The notes under the pieces are model-generated. The model did no database searches and was not told the origin of the DNA. It saw only the letters and a list, made by a program, of their open reading frames with translations. DNA of 29,461 nucleotides, taken from positions 1 through 29,461 of the forward strand of contig JBDREA010000062.1 of NCBI GenBank assembly GCA_043820265.1. Direction: 5' to 3'. Every line of letters starts with the position of its first letter. The first letter of the stretch is position 1. This DNA comes from JBDREA01 sp043820265. Its GTDB lineage: Archaea; Altiarchaeota; Altiarchaeia; IMC4; JBDREA01. Positions 15,591-23,478 of the stretch are shown here, one piece after another. Made by a program: the position numbers and the translations under genes.

Positions 15591-15616
15591 TATTTATTCC
15601 GTGACAGTTAAATATC
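15591..15616. promoter_or_regulatory. Overlapping divergent promoters
   Basis: The 38 bp between two start codons hold both promoters. TTATTTATT (15592-15600) is about 27 nt before the trm5 ATG on the plus strand. The reverse complement of GTTAAATATC (about 15607-15616) is about 29 nt before the endonuclease ATG on the minus strand. The two boxes nearly touch, so the genes probably compete for TBP. Confidence 0.5.
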
Positions 15617-15621
15617 GTTGT

Positions 15622-16644
15622 ATGTCTGATCTCTACTTGAAAATTGACAGCCGGGAAGGTGCCCTGATAAAAGAGAAACTCATCAAACTCGGCATCTTCG
15701 ACCGGCTAAGAAAGATTCAGAGACCAAAGGAAGGAGTCCTTATAATACCCATCACAAGACCGATTACAATAGAAAACACAGAAGTAATCAGCGCACCCGG
15801 GGAATCAATCACACCAAAACCTAAAAGCCACAGAGAGGCGTTGGAGGGCAAGCTGTCAGATGATGAGGCAGGATTGGTGCCGAAGTCATACGATCTTATA
15901 GGCGACATCGCGATCGTTGAGATCCCAGAGGGGCTTGAAGAAAAGAAGAAGGAAATCGGACAATCTTTTTTGGACACTTTTCCGAACATAAAAGTTGTGG
16001 CTGCCAAGACCGCGCCCGTCGGCTCAGAGTACCGAACAAGGGGTGTGAAAGTTATCGCAGGTGAAAATAGGCTGGATACTGTTCATAGAGAATACGGATG
16101 CCGCTACCGACTCGACGTGTCGAAGGCCTATTTTTCCCCCCGGCTTGGTACCGAGCGTATGAGGGTGGCAAAGCAAGTAAAGAAAGGTGAGAGGATTCTC
16201 GTCTTGTTTGCGGGAATCGGTCCCTATGCAATCTTGATAGCTAAGATGGCTAAACCCTCTGAAGTTGTTGCAGTAGAGCTCAATCCTGACGCAGTAGAGT
16301 ATCTGAGACAAAACATTGGACTAAACCACGTCGATGTGAAGGCTATTGAAGGGGATGCCCGGATTGTCACATCCGAGCTTGGATTATTCGATCGTATCCT
16401 GATGCCTCTGCCAAAGGATGCCGGCTCATTTCTTGAATCAGTGCTTTCAGCCGTGAAGCCGGGGGGATTCGTCCACTACTATGATTTCTCGAGTTCCACG
16501 GAAGAATCAAAGAAGAAAGTAGCCGAATTCACAAAACAAATAGGATACGAAATAAAAATTCATAGTGCAGTCGAATGCGGGAGCTATTCGCCTGTTTTGT
16601 CGCGAATATGTGTTGATTTTCAGGTTTTGAAAAGAGAAGATTAG
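15622..16644 (+). CDS. trm5: tRNA (guanine37-N1)-methyltransferase Trm5
   Basis: A 340-residue SAM-dependent enzyme that methylates N1 of G37, next to the tRNA anticodon. The start is ATG 15622; the open frame runs 31 codons further upstream but through the promoter. The D1/D2 region includes SYDLIGDIAIVEIPE (90-104) and AKTAPVGSEYRTRGVKVIAGE. The catalytic domain has FSPRLGTERMRVA (171-183), SAM motif LFAGIGPYAI (195-204), VAVELNPDAVEYLRQNI and DRILMPLPKDA (258-267), the Trm5 NLP-type motif. Wyosine-pathway Taw2 is a paralogue, but the intact N-terminal domain and MPLP favour Trm5. It converges on the methylthiotransferase with a 4-nt stop overlap. Confidence 0.9.
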   Translation: MSDLYLKIDSREGALIKEKLIKLGIFDRLRKIQRPKEGVLIIPITRPITIENTEVISAPGESITPKPKSHREALEGKLSDDEAGLVPKSYDLIGDIAIVEIPEGLEEKKKEIGQSFLDTFPNIKVVAAKTAPVGSEYRTRGVKVIAGENRLDTVHREYGCRYRLDVSKAYFSPRLGTERMRVAKQVKKGERILVLFAGIGPYAILIAKMAKPSEVVAVELNPDAVEYLRQNIGLNHVDVKAIEGDARIVTSELGLFDRILMPLPKDAGSFLESVLSAVKPGGFVHYYDFSSSTEESKKKVAEFTKQIGYEIKIHSAVECGSYSPVLSRICVDFQVLKRED

Positions 16645-17891
16645 ATTATTCGCCCTCTGAGATCATAGTAGGTAACTTCAGTTATCTCCACACCTACTTC
16701 TTCTCCTAGGAGGTTCCTCTTAGATTTTATTATTATGGGTTTATAGGATTTGTTTCTTGCGCAAAGATCTTTCTTATACTCAGATACAAGGGCTGTGCCT
16801 TTCCAGCCAATCCATCGTCGATTTCTGTTTTTACCGATCCCCTTAAAGACTTCATTCATTATCCTTGAACGGGCTTTGGTGATCCTTCCGGCGAGAGGTT
16901 TCAGCTCCATTGCAGCCGTGTGAGGCCTCGCCCAGAACCTGCTTATGTTTAGAATGTCAGGCTGGATTTCCTTGATTACCTGAACCGTCTCCTGGAATTC
17001 TTCCTCGGACTCAGTAGGGTAGCCGACTATTACGTCAGTCGAAATTGAGAATTTCTCGTTTTTCCTGAATTCCCCCACAATATCATTGAAATCCTCTACC
17101 GAGTACTCCCTGCCCATTTCCCTTAAAATTTTATTGCATCCAGATTGGAGGGGAAGATGAAGGAAATTGTATACTTTTTCGCTTTGAAAGGATTCAACCA
17201 ACTCATCGAGGAAACCCAAGACGTGGTTTGGATTCATCATCCCGACCCTGACTCTAAAATCCCCCCTTAGAGATGATACCTCGTTTATGAGTTCAGGCAG
17301 ATTCGAATCAATATCTAGGCCGTAACACCCAGTATCTTGAGCCGTCAGCCACACCTCCTTGATTCCTGCCTGGATTCCTTTTTTAATTTGTGTGAGGATC
17401 TCATCACAACTTCTTGATTTCAAATCTCCCCGCGCCTTTTTAGTGATGCAATAAGAACAGGATCCAAGGCATCCTTGCGATATGGGAACAATCTCGACGA
17501 CTGGATTGATTCGAAAGGATTGTTGTTTATCTACCGAGGAGTGGAGTTGAATGTTAACATAAGGCTTTCCAGTCAGGACTGATGAAACCGCCTTAGTAAC
17601 ATCTTCGCCGTTGATTCCAACAAATCCAAATCCAGAAAACTCTTCGACGATCTCTGGTTGTGCAGAAGGCAAGCAACCTGCGACTATGACGTTCTTTCCC
17701 GCAGCCTCTAACTCCCTCAGCCTCCTAATAATCTTCTTCTCAGTTGGCCCCTTGACTGTGCAGGTGTTGACGACGATAACATCTCCATCATCTCCAACAT
17801 CATACCCAGCTGCCAACAACTCAGAAGTGATCTTTTCGCTGTCCGCCTGATTAACAGCGCATCCATATGTTTCGATAGATATTTTCACCAT
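16641..17891 (-). CDS. tRNA t6A37 methylthiotransferase (CDKAL1/e-MtaB type)
   Basis: A 416-residue radical-SAM enzyme that adds a methylthio group to threonylcarbamoyladenosine at position 37 of tRNA. Domains in order: the UPF0004 domain with three cluster cysteines (C11 in TYGCAVNQADSE, C44 in NTCTVKGPTE, C73 in AGCLPSAQPE); the radical-SAM CxxxCxxC (C141, C145, C148 in QGCLGSCSYC); the barrel; and a C-terminal TRAM domain (GWKGTALVSEYKKD to the end). ATG 17891 (MVKISIETYGC) is chosen over upstream in-frame codons because it gives the family N-terminus. It lies 17 nt downstream of the DUF2892 gene and appears cotranscribed with it. Confidence 0.92.
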   Translation of the reverse strand: MVKISIETYGCAVNQADSEKITSELLAAGYDVGDDGDVIVVNTCTVKGPTEKKIIRRLRELEAAGKNVIVAGCLPSAQPEIVEEFSGFGFVGINGEDVTKAVSSVLTGKPYVNIQLHSSVDKQQSFRINPVVEIVPISQGCLGSCSYCITKKARGDLKSRSCDEILTQIKKGIQAGIKEVWLTAQDTGCYGLDIDSNLPELINEVSSLRGDFRVRVGMMNPNHVLGFLDELVESFQSEKVYNFLHLPLQSGCNKILREMGREYSVEDFNDIVGEFRKNEKFSISTDVIVGYPTESEEEFQETVQVIKEIQPDILNISRFWARPHTAAMELKPLAGRITKARSRIMNEVFKGIGKNRNRRWIGWKGTALVSEYKKDLCARNKSYKPIIIKSKRNLLGEEVGVEITEVTYYDLRGRII

Positions 17892-17907
17892 ATGAAGTAA
17901 CCCCAAC

Positions 17908-18138
17908 TCAATTGCAATTTTTTTTCTTAGTCGAAAATCCAATGACAGAATAGGGTGAACAGTGGCGCATGATAGCGGTATATAGTCCTCCAAAGGCTAG
18001 AACAGCAAACACCCAGTCCCATGGATAGGATACGAGATCCATAGCCAAGATAATGATAGACAATACCCCCACAAGCGTTCGAAGCATCAAATCAAAGCCT
18101 CCAACGTTTTCAGCCCACAACAATTCCGAGATCTTCAT
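17908..18138 (-). CDS. DUF2892 (YgaP-like) small membrane protein
   Basis: A 76-residue protein matching the DUF2892 inner-membrane family. NVGGFDLMLRTLVGVLSIIILAM begins the first helix, a second helix follows (WDWVFAVLAFGGLYTAIM), and the family end motif is CSPYSVIGFST, with its conserved Cys (CPLYxxxGxxT in most members). In bacteria this domain is fused to rhodanese in YgaP; here it stands alone. It is the middle gene of a minus-strand operon that ends in the tRNA methylthiotransferase. Whether its sulfur-related associations matter here is only a suggestion. Confidence 0.85.
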   Translation of the reverse strand: MKISELLWAENVGGFDLMLRTLVGVLSIIILAMDLVSYPWDWVFAVLAFGGLYTAIMRHCSPYSVIGFSTKKKNCN

Positions 18139-18148
18139 TTTTTGTATA

Positions 18149-18343
18149 TTATTGTTTTTCCTTTCCCTCCTCCTCTTTTTTGCATTTGTCTATGAATGTT
18201 TTGGTGACCGATTTCTTTGGTCCAATGTATCTTACGAATTTGCTTTTTGGTTTGCCTTTCACCCATTTGGTCTTGTAGAGATAGAGATACTCTCTTCCTT
18301 TGAGTTTTTTATTCATCACCCACATAAGGAGATATTTATCCAT
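18149..18343 (-). CDS. Small basic protein of unknown function
   Basis: A protein of at most 64 residues. Its conserved-looking core is MNKKLKGREYLYLYKTKWVKGKPKSKFVRYIGPK, which resembles the short N-terminal domain of some IS4-type transposases and related small archaeal proteins (a Tyr-rich strand pair, then GKP and YIG). No catalytic domain follows, so it is either a stand-alone small protein or a remnant. ATGs at 18343, 18325 and 18316 are all possible; the TATA-like sequence near 18355 suits 18325 best. It precedes DUF2892 by 10 nt. Confidence 0.6.
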   Translation of the reverse strand: MDKYLLMWVMNKKLKGREYLYLYKTKWVKGKPKSKFVRYIGPKKSVTKTFIDKCKKEEEGKEKQ

Positions 18344-18366
18344 GTAGTACCTATAAATCAAACAAG

Positions 18367-19044
18367 ATGGTTGAGTTATTTAAGGGGGATATACTTCTAA
18401 GTAAGAAGGCTCAGACAGTCCTTCCATTGTACGCCCCCCCTAATCGAACCGAAGAGATCAATGGTTGGAAACAGAGATTAGGGAGATTTCTAGTAAAACA
18501 GGGTAGACCTCTTAAACCAGATGAGGAAAAAATAGCAGATGTGACAAGATACGTATTGCTTCAATGTAGGATTCATCCAGAGAAAGAGCCCTCCCTGGTG
18601 CTTAGAGAAGTAATAGACAAAGTCAAATCCTACCAACTCCATCCATCTGGTATCTCATCTGATAACACTGAATCAGCCATCAAGTCAATTGCAGAAGTTT
18701 TGGTGGAAGGAGAAGATAAGGCTCAGAAACTCTCAGATCTAATGATTGAAAAACTGAGCGTGGGACGAAACCGTTTAGGACTGAGAGAAAACTTTTTAAA
18801 GCTGCTCGAAAATCCCGGGGATAATGCAACAAGGTTTTTGAAGGACATGCGAATCACAGATTTTCAAAATTTAGTAAAACTTCTCGAAGTGATAAAGGAT
18901 GCGACACCAGGTCAAGTTAAAGAGCAATATAAACCATTGGTTCACGACTTAAACTCCGTCTATTTCCCAAGGTTAGATCACGGAGACGATCGAAAGCTCA
19001 GCGGATTCCTCGAGAGCATTAAAACACAACCTAGAAGAAGTTAA
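18367..19044 (+). CDS. Helical protein of unknown function
   Basis: A 225-residue, soluble, mostly alpha-helical protein that I do not recognise. It has no signal peptide, membrane helix, Cys pairs or P-loop. The C-terminal half has amphipathic helices (LRENFLKLLENPGDNATRFLKDMRITDFQNLVKLLEVIKD). A GATATTTATC box about 31 nt upstream of the ATG suggests a leaderless transcript, as for the other unknown proteins in the window. It is divergent from the small basic gene. Confidence 0.72.
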   Translation: MVELFKGDILLSKKAQTVLPLYAPPNRTEEINGWKQRLGRFLVKQGRPLKPDEEKIADVTRYVLLQCRIHPEKEPSLVLREVIDKVKSYQLHPSGISSDNTESAIKSIAEVLVEGEDKAQKLSDLMIEKLSVGRNRLGLRENFLKLLENPGDNATRFLKDMRITDFQNLVKLLEVIKDATPGQVKEQYKPLVHDLNSVYFPRLDHGDDRKLSGFLESIKTQPRRS

Positions 19045-19161
19045 AATCCAATCCCTTCTTATCTTTTCAGCACCTAATAATTCCCTGGCGGGATGATGAT
19101 GCGAACAACCTCTGATCTGTGATGAGTGATGGGCGAACTGACTGCCAGATAAGAATACAGT

Positions 19162-19347
19162 TTATGCGTAGGTATCGACGTTATCGCCTTTTCCGTCTTC
19201 TTTGGGCCCTTTCCTCGGTTTTTTTGGAGGATTTCTCCCATTATCTTGGGTTGTTTCCCCACCATCTGATCTTGTTTTGGTGATTTCTCTTAGTGGAGGA
19301 ACAGGAGGTATGCCTAAAATTCTTCTACTAACAGACCTCACAACCAT
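19162..19347 (-). CDS. Possible small Pro-rich basic protein
   Basis: A 61-residue frame that starts with VVRSVSRRILGIPPVPPLRE and continues into a Gly/Lys/Asp-rich, probably disordered tail. It is the best candidate in the 369-nt stretch between 19045 and 19413, because the reverse complement of 19373-19380 gives an ATTTATC box about 28 nt before its ATG. Nothing else supports it. The remaining part of the stretch (19045-19161) shows no gene that I can support. Confidence 0.35.
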   Translation of the reverse strand: MVVRSVSRRILGIPPVPPLREITKTRSDGGETTQDNGRNPPKKPRKGPKEDGKGDNVDTYA

Positions 19348-19381
19348 ATTGTGAAATAGGAGCTTGGAATAGATAAATTGC

Positions 19382-19390
19382 TTTTATTTT
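19382..19390 (+). promoter_or_regulatory. TATA box of the PurM-like gene
   Basis: TTTTATTTT is centred 28 nt before ATG 19414 and supports that start over the upstream in-frame TTG at 19378. Confidence 0.5.
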
Positions 19391-19413
19391 CTTCGTACCT
19401 AAAGTTGTTGACA

Positions 19414-20307
19414 ATGGCGAAATCAGACATCTCCCATGACATTGCTCGATCCATTGAGCATATTGGTGAAACAAACAAGCTCCGAAAGATGTTTTGGCGC
19501 ATGGACGAAAAAGTCCTAAAGCTAAAGTATGGTATTCAGCAGGGAGACGACTGCGTCGTCATCGGAAAGACCGTCATAAACATGGAGGGGCCTTATCCAG
19601 TGAAGACCGGAAGAAAGACCGGCCTTATACACACCTGCAGCGACGTGGTCGTGATGGGTGGCAGGCCACTTTACGCTTTTGATTCGATGCAGGTGGATTC
19701 AATCTCTGAGTCAGAGGAGATATCAAGGGACCTGAAAAAGCAAAGCGACGGACTGAAAGTCCCCATAGTCGGCGGGAACATGCAGATGGAAGCGGGATTG
19801 AAGCCTTGCATTTCGTTTACTGTGGTCGGCGAACTCGTTGGAAAACCGATCCCAGACTCAGATTGCCGATCAGATGACAGATTACTGATGTTAGGACAGA
19901 TACTTGACGGAGACATCGGGGAAAGAGTATATCGGGCCAACGTTAAATTTGAAACATTCCTAGAGCTTGTAAAAAAGAAAATCGAAATCCATGCAGCAAA
20001 GGACGCTTCAAGGGGCGGCTGGTTCGGGAACCTCACAGAGATGCTTGTTAAGTCAAAAAAAGGTGCGGTTGTGACATCAATCCCCTATCCCAGACTCAGC
20101 CGCTACATGGGATCCTATATTTTGTCAGTTCCTAAAAGAGAAATCCCAAAGATAGTCGATATAGCAGCAAAACATCGATGCCCGGTCGTTGAGATGGGAA
20201 ACGTCAAAGATGAGCTCAACATCAAGCTAGGGGGCAAGGTCGTTGTGACAAAGAAAAAAATGAACGACCTAATCAGAAAAACTCCATACAGGAAGGCAAA
20301 GGAGTAA
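19414..20307 (+). CDS. AIR synthase (PurM)-like ATP-binding protein
   Basis: A 297-residue protein of the PurM/ThiL/HypE/SelD superfamily, which makes acyl-phosphate or similar intermediates with ATP. The N-terminal half has QQGDDCVVIGKTVINMEGPYP (the metal/ATP Asp pair) and TCSDVVVMGGRPLYAFDSM, equivalent to the superfamily's (S)DxxAMGG(x)P. The C-terminal half has AKDASRGGWFGNLTEML, the AIRS_C glycine-rich segment. It resembles the selenophosphate synthetase-related/methanogenesis-marker-2 group (COG2144) more than true PurM, but it lacks the SelD Cys/Sec loop. The substrate is unknown. The start is ATG 19414. Confidence 0.8.
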   Translation: MAKSDISHDIARSIEHIGETNKLRKMFWRMDEKVLKLKYGIQQGDDCVVIGKTVINMEGPYPVKTGRKTGLIHTCSDVVVMGGRPLYAFDSMQVDSISESEEISRDLKKQSDGLKVPIVGGNMQMEAGLKPCISFTVVGELVGKPIPDSDCRSDDRLLMLGQILDGDIGERVYRANVKFETFLELVKKKIEIHAAKDASRGGWFGNLTEMLVKSKKGAVVTSIPYPRLSRYMGSYILSVPKREIPKIVDIAAKHRCPVVEMGNVKDELNIKLGGKVVVTKKKMNDLIRKTPYRKAKE

Positions 20308-20312
20308 TAATT

Positions 20313-21596
20313 CTACTCCTTCTTATTTTCTTCTCCTTCACAAGTTTCTCCTTGAGGAGTTGTATCATCTTTTTTCTTGTCTTCATTATTTTCCCCGATT
20401 TTATCCTTCAACTTCTCACCCACATAGACCATAGCTCCTCCGAGGATCCCGTAAGCTATCACTTGCCATATCCAAGTGTAGTCGGGTGAGGAATCATAGA
20501 GGGTTGTGTGGGTGCTGTAGATGAATAAGAAAATCGTTCCCACAATGATTAATCCAGCAGGTGGAAGGAATATTCTTGGGATGATGGATTTTGTGTTTTT
20601 CTCTTTTCTTCTTTTGAGATCGCTCCAATACAAAGCTGTCCCTCCGACGCAGGCATACAAGAGGAACTCGATTAGCCAGGCGAATTCGAAGACCTGAACA
20701 TATCTACTTGCATATAAGATGTAGTGGATCCCTCCAATGTAGGCTACAACCGCAAGAAAGGACAATACTATCCCGGTGGGCATCAGGACTTTTCTTAGAT
20801 AAGATTCCTTTGCACCTTCATTAAGGCGGATTTTATCTGAGTGAGTCAACGCAGCCACGCCAATTCCTCCAAAGAGGATCGTCTCGATGATCCAAGCAAA
20901 TGATGCCCTATATGTTTCAGCTGTGACTGAACTCATCGAGTAAAGCATCGTGTGGACACCGTATGCGAATGAAAAGAACACTGCATAGAGAAGAATCGTG
21001 CCAAGAGGCATGAATGCGATAGGATAGATTGACTTTACTCCTTTTTCGAGTTTTCTTGTTTTCTCCCCCCAAAAGATTCCAGCTATCCCAAAGACGCTGA
21101 ACATGACAATCTCAATAATCCATCCAAACTGTTGGCCGAATGTGGGTTGGCGATAAGTTTCTCCACTGACGAATGTGAGAAAGTCGTGGACTCCAAAGAT
21201 AAAGATGAAGAGGCTGCATAGAAGGAATACTGTCCCTGAAACCGCTATGAGTAATCCAATCATTGAATCAATTCTTTTTGATAGCTCAAAGACAGACCAG
21301 ACAAGTATCACAATAGAGGACACGACAACGAAGAAGCTCCAGGCACCAAAGTCAAACGCCTTATAGACATGGTATTTTTGTTCGTATTGAGGACGATAGG
21401 GTTTGTATTCACGCTCTGGTGCCCTGTGAATCGTATAACTATCCCCTACGTATTCTATCGAAGCGCTTGTCTGCTCGATCTTATCCAAGGTATAGGTGGG
21501 ATCTACGGTCTGAATCCCCATCTGCCACACCATGATTGTCATCAACATTACGACTGAAAACACAGAAATCAATGCTGCATAGATATTTTTAGCCAT
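20313..21596 (-). CDS. Membrane protein with four tandem TM-pair repeats (DUF5671-like)
   Basis: A 427-residue integral membrane protein with one N-terminal helix, an extracytoplasmic segment rich in Tyr and charge (about 30-80), and then about ten helices. Four units of 72-78 residues repeat a His-containing helix end (GVHDFL, GVHTML, GIHYIL, STHTTL; His137, 215, 291, 363). Each is followed about 20 residues later by FGWIIE, FAWIIE, FAWLIE or YTWIWQ, then a glycine-rich helix and a charged loop. This resembles DUF5671 domains. The C-terminal 30 residues are polar and acidic. The function is unknown. An SD (AGGTGATG) precedes the ATG. Confidence 0.8.
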   Translation of the reverse strand: MAKNIYAALISVFSVVMLMTIMVWQMGIQTVDPTYTLDKIEQTSASIEYVGDSYTIHRAPEREYKPYRPQYEQKYHVYKAFDFGAWSFFVVVSSIVILVWSVFELSKRIDSMIGLLIAVSGTVFLLCSLFIFIFGVHDFLTFVSGETYRQPTFGQQFGWIIEIVMFSVFGIAGIFWGEKTRKLEKGVKSIYPIAFMPLGTILLYAVFFSFAYGVHTMLYSMSSVTAETYRASFAWIIETILFGGIGVAALTHSDKIRLNEGAKESYLRKVLMPTGIVLSFLAVVAYIGGIHYILYASRYVQVFEFAWLIEFLLYACVGGTALYWSDLKRRKEKNTKSIIPRIFLPPAGLIIVGTIFLFIYSTHTTLYDSSPDYTWIWQVIAYGILGGAMVYVGEKLKDKIGENNEDKKKDDTTPQGETCEGEENKKE

Positions 21597-21600
21597 TTAT

Positions 21601-21608
21601 CATCACCT
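21601..21608 (-). promoter_or_regulatory. Shine-Dalgarno sequence of the repeat membrane protein
   Basis: On the minus strand AGGTGATG lies 4 nt before the ATG at 21596. It is one of the few clear SDs in the window and fixes this start. Confidence 0.6.
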
Positions 21609-21658
21609 AAATTTGTAGTAAAAGGATACCCGTTGGCAGTGGCAATAAAAAGGGAGGT

Positions 21659-21684
21659 TTTGTTTCGGATTTCGCCGAAACAAA
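21659..21684 (-). terminator. Hairpin terminator candidate after the DUF835 gene
   Basis: A perfect 10-bp inverted repeat (TTTGTTTCGG / CCGAAACAAA) with a 6-nt loop, 16 nt beyond the DUF835 stop. On the minus strand it is followed by CCTCCCTTTTTATT, whose T-run suits archaeal termination. It separates the DUF835 gene from the repeat membrane protein gene. Confidence 0.5.
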
Positions 21685-21699
21685 TATTTTAATGTCTGT

Positions 21700-22512
21700 T
21701 TAAACCAGTTCTGCGTTTTTCTCAAGCAGACTCAATTCTTTCTCAGAGAAAGTTATGGGATTAAGTGAGATTATCAGTCTGCCTTTCGAGACAGCTATGA
21801 CGTCTTTTAGTCGGTCGATCAGCTGAAGAACAAGATTGAAACTGGCGGTTTGGGAGAGATATTCCACGCCATCGAAGAAGATCACTGTCTGACCCTCGTT
21901 TTTTGTTATGAATTCCTGTATCTTATGGGCGATTTCTTCCAGGCTCGGGGCTATGCTTTGCTCTGATTTCACCTCTGTGAGCCATAAGATGGGGACTGTC
22001 ATCGGCAGATATTTTTCTCTTATTTCCTGGGGATTCGAGCGGGTGATGCAAAGCCCCTTCATGTTTCTGTCAATGAGGTCGGCAAACAATTTGAAGCTTC
22101 TTTGTTTTTTCTCTTCTTCCACTATGTAGGTTGTGCCCGCCTTGATTTCTTTTGTCTTGGTTTTTTGGATTACTTTCCCATGTGTGGGTGTGACTAGATG
22201 AATGACTGTTTTTCCCTCTTCTCGCATCTCTAAGAGCGCATCGGAGAAAACGTATATGAATGCTGCTCCAAGAAGAAGGATCCAGGGAAAGATGTGGAAA
22301 ACTACTGTGATGTCTTCTGAATAGAGAATGATGATGGTGATGAAAAAGTAGATTGCAGTTAGAAAATAGATCATGTACAAGAGTAGATTCCATTTAGACT
22401 TTAGCTCCTGGCTTAGGACTGTCATCAACCGATTGACCTTAAAGTAGCAGATGCACATCACGATTGTTGCAAGGACCGACACCACCTTGATGAATACTAA
22501 GCTATATGGCAT
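21700..22512 (-). CDS. DUF835 membrane protein
   Basis: A 270-residue protein. Three hydrophobic helices occupy about residues 5-25, 42-63 and 70-92. The soluble part from about 125 to the end matches DUF835: AGTTYIVEEEKKQRSFKLFADLI, GLCITRSNPQEIREKYL, PILWLTEVKSEQSIAPSLEEI, TVIFFDGVEYLSQTASFNLVLQLIDRLKD and a final ISLNPITFSEKELSLLEKN. DUF835 proteins are common in euryarchaea; they look like sensory or ATPase-derived domains, but no activity is established. A TTATAAA box about 26 nt upstream of the ATG marks its promoter. Confidence 0.85.
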   Translation of the reverse strand: MPYSLVFIKVVSVLATIVMCICYFKVNRLMTVLSQELKSKWNLLLYMIYFLTAIYFFITIIILYSEDITVVFHIFPWILLLGAAFIYVFSDALLEMREEGKTVIHLVTPTHGKVIQKTKTKEIKAGTTYIVEEEKKQRSFKLFADLIDRNMKGLCITRSNPQEIREKYLPMTVPILWLTEVKSEQSIAPSLEEIAHKIQEFITKNEGQTVIFFDGVEYLSQTASFNLVLQLIDRLKDVIAVSKGRLIISLNPITFSEKELSLLEKNAELV

Positions 22513-22532
22513 GTAGTTTTATTGGTTTGCAG

Positions 22533-22542
22533 TTATAAAATT
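22533..22542 (-). promoter_or_regulatory. TATA box of the DUF835 gene
   Basis: On the minus strand AATTTTATAA is centred about 26 nt before the ATG at 22512, which fits a leaderless start. Confidence 0.5.
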
Positions 22543-22628
22543 AGCGTTTTGATTCGATCTTACTCTGATGGTATCATTTTTGCTTTATTGGGTTTTGTAT
22601 TTCCTAGATCTGTGACAAATTGCTTATA

Positions 22629-22659
22629 TTTGTAATCTTTTAAATTTAATGATTACAAA
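22629..22659. promoter_or_regulatory. 9-bp inverted repeat, possible operator
   Basis: TTTGTAATC (22629-22637) and GATTACAAA (22651-22659) are perfect inverted copies around a 13-nt A/T-only spacer. They lie in the 219-nt region between the divergent DUF835 gene and the secreted-protein gene, which otherwise contains only A/T-rich promoter-like sequence. Half-site spacing of about two helical turns suits a dimeric regulator. Confidence 0.4.
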
Positions 22660-22731
22660 AATTATTTTATCGTTCTTTTCTGTGTTTATTAAGAGAAAAA
22701 AACATGAAACAAAAGAACATCAACAAAAAAA

Positions 22732-23439
22732 ATGAAAAAAACAATCATACTATCCATCCTCCCCATCATCCTAATCGCCTCCTGGGCAATAGGTCAATCA
22801 ACAATAACACCAAATGAATACACGACCTCAACCAACTCAATTTCAACAACCTACAAAGAGATCAAATACGAGGCATTTGTGACCAAAGGAGAAACCGAAC
22901 CATACAGTGGATGCCGAGCCAGACAAATCGACTATCCAAAAGGCAGTAAGACACTTCAATGCCCGGATCAAAGCAGCGCCCCAGCAACAATCAACATAAA
23001 AGTCAAAAACATAGACCAAGAAACAAAAACATACACCCTCAATATAAAGGTTGAGGGAAAAACGCCTTTCAACCTTAAAGGACTTGACACCATAAAAGTA
23101 GACCTGGATAAAAAAACTTATACGCTACAATCCAGCGAAAAACCGATCAAACCTGGTCAAGAGATTAATGCGTCCCTCCAGATACTACCCAAAGGATCAG
23201 TGGTGATAGAAGCGGGAACTCTTGGACCCCAGTTGTTGATGGAATTCGGTAGCGAGGATCAAGAAGTGGAAATCACAGCTTTCAGCACAATCCAAAATAA
23301 GGTAACACCGCCAAAAAAGCAGGTTGAAAACTCCAAGAGTATTTGGAAAGACACGCTCCTAATCTACCTGGGGGGGATAATCATCGGCTCCATCACCCTG
23401 TATTTCGCATACAAGATAACCTCAAAAAAGAAAATATAG
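22732..23439 (+). CDS. Secreted, membrane-anchored Ig-like protein
   Basis: A 235-residue exported protein. The signal peptide is residues 1-21 (KK, hydrophobic core, then AIGQ). The external part is rich in Thr, Ser and beta strands, with INIKVKNIDQETKTYTLNIKVEG typical of Ig-like/CARDB-type domains and two Cys residues that could pair. A C-terminal anchor helix (about 208-228) is followed by ITSKKKI. I cannot name a ligand. The ATG follows a long A-rich tract and has no SD. Confidence 0.75.
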   Translation: MKKTIILSILPIILIASWAIGQSTITPNEYTTSTNSISTTYKEIKYEAFVTKGETEPYSGCRARQIDYPKGSKTLQCPDQSSAPATINIKVKNIDQETKTYTLNIKVEGKTPFNLKGLDTIKVDLDKKTYTLQSSEKPIKPGQEINASLQILPKGSVVIEAGTLGPQLLMEFGSEDQEVEITAFSTIQNKVTPPKKQVENSKSIWKDTLLIYLGGIIIGSITLYFAYKITSKKKI

Positions 23440-23445
23440 ACTTAC

Positions 23446-23453
23446 TTTATATT
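23446..23453 (+). promoter_or_regulatory. TATA box of the zinc-ribbon gene
   Basis: TTTATATT is centred about 29 nt before ATG 23479, consistent with leaderless transcription. Confidence 0.5.
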
Positions 23454-23478
23454 TCATAACTGCATTATTTGTTTCAGG

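Noticed and set aside
19074..19265. A 63-codon minus-strand frame overlapping the possible small Pro-rich protein
   Set aside because: It has no promoter-like box at the right distance, whereas the overlapping 61-codon frame does.
22704..22817. An upstream ATG and a 37-codon frame overlapping the start of the secreted protein
   Set aside because: It is made largely of Lys, Asn, His and Pro from an A-rich tract, is out of frame, and has no sign of leader-peptide design.
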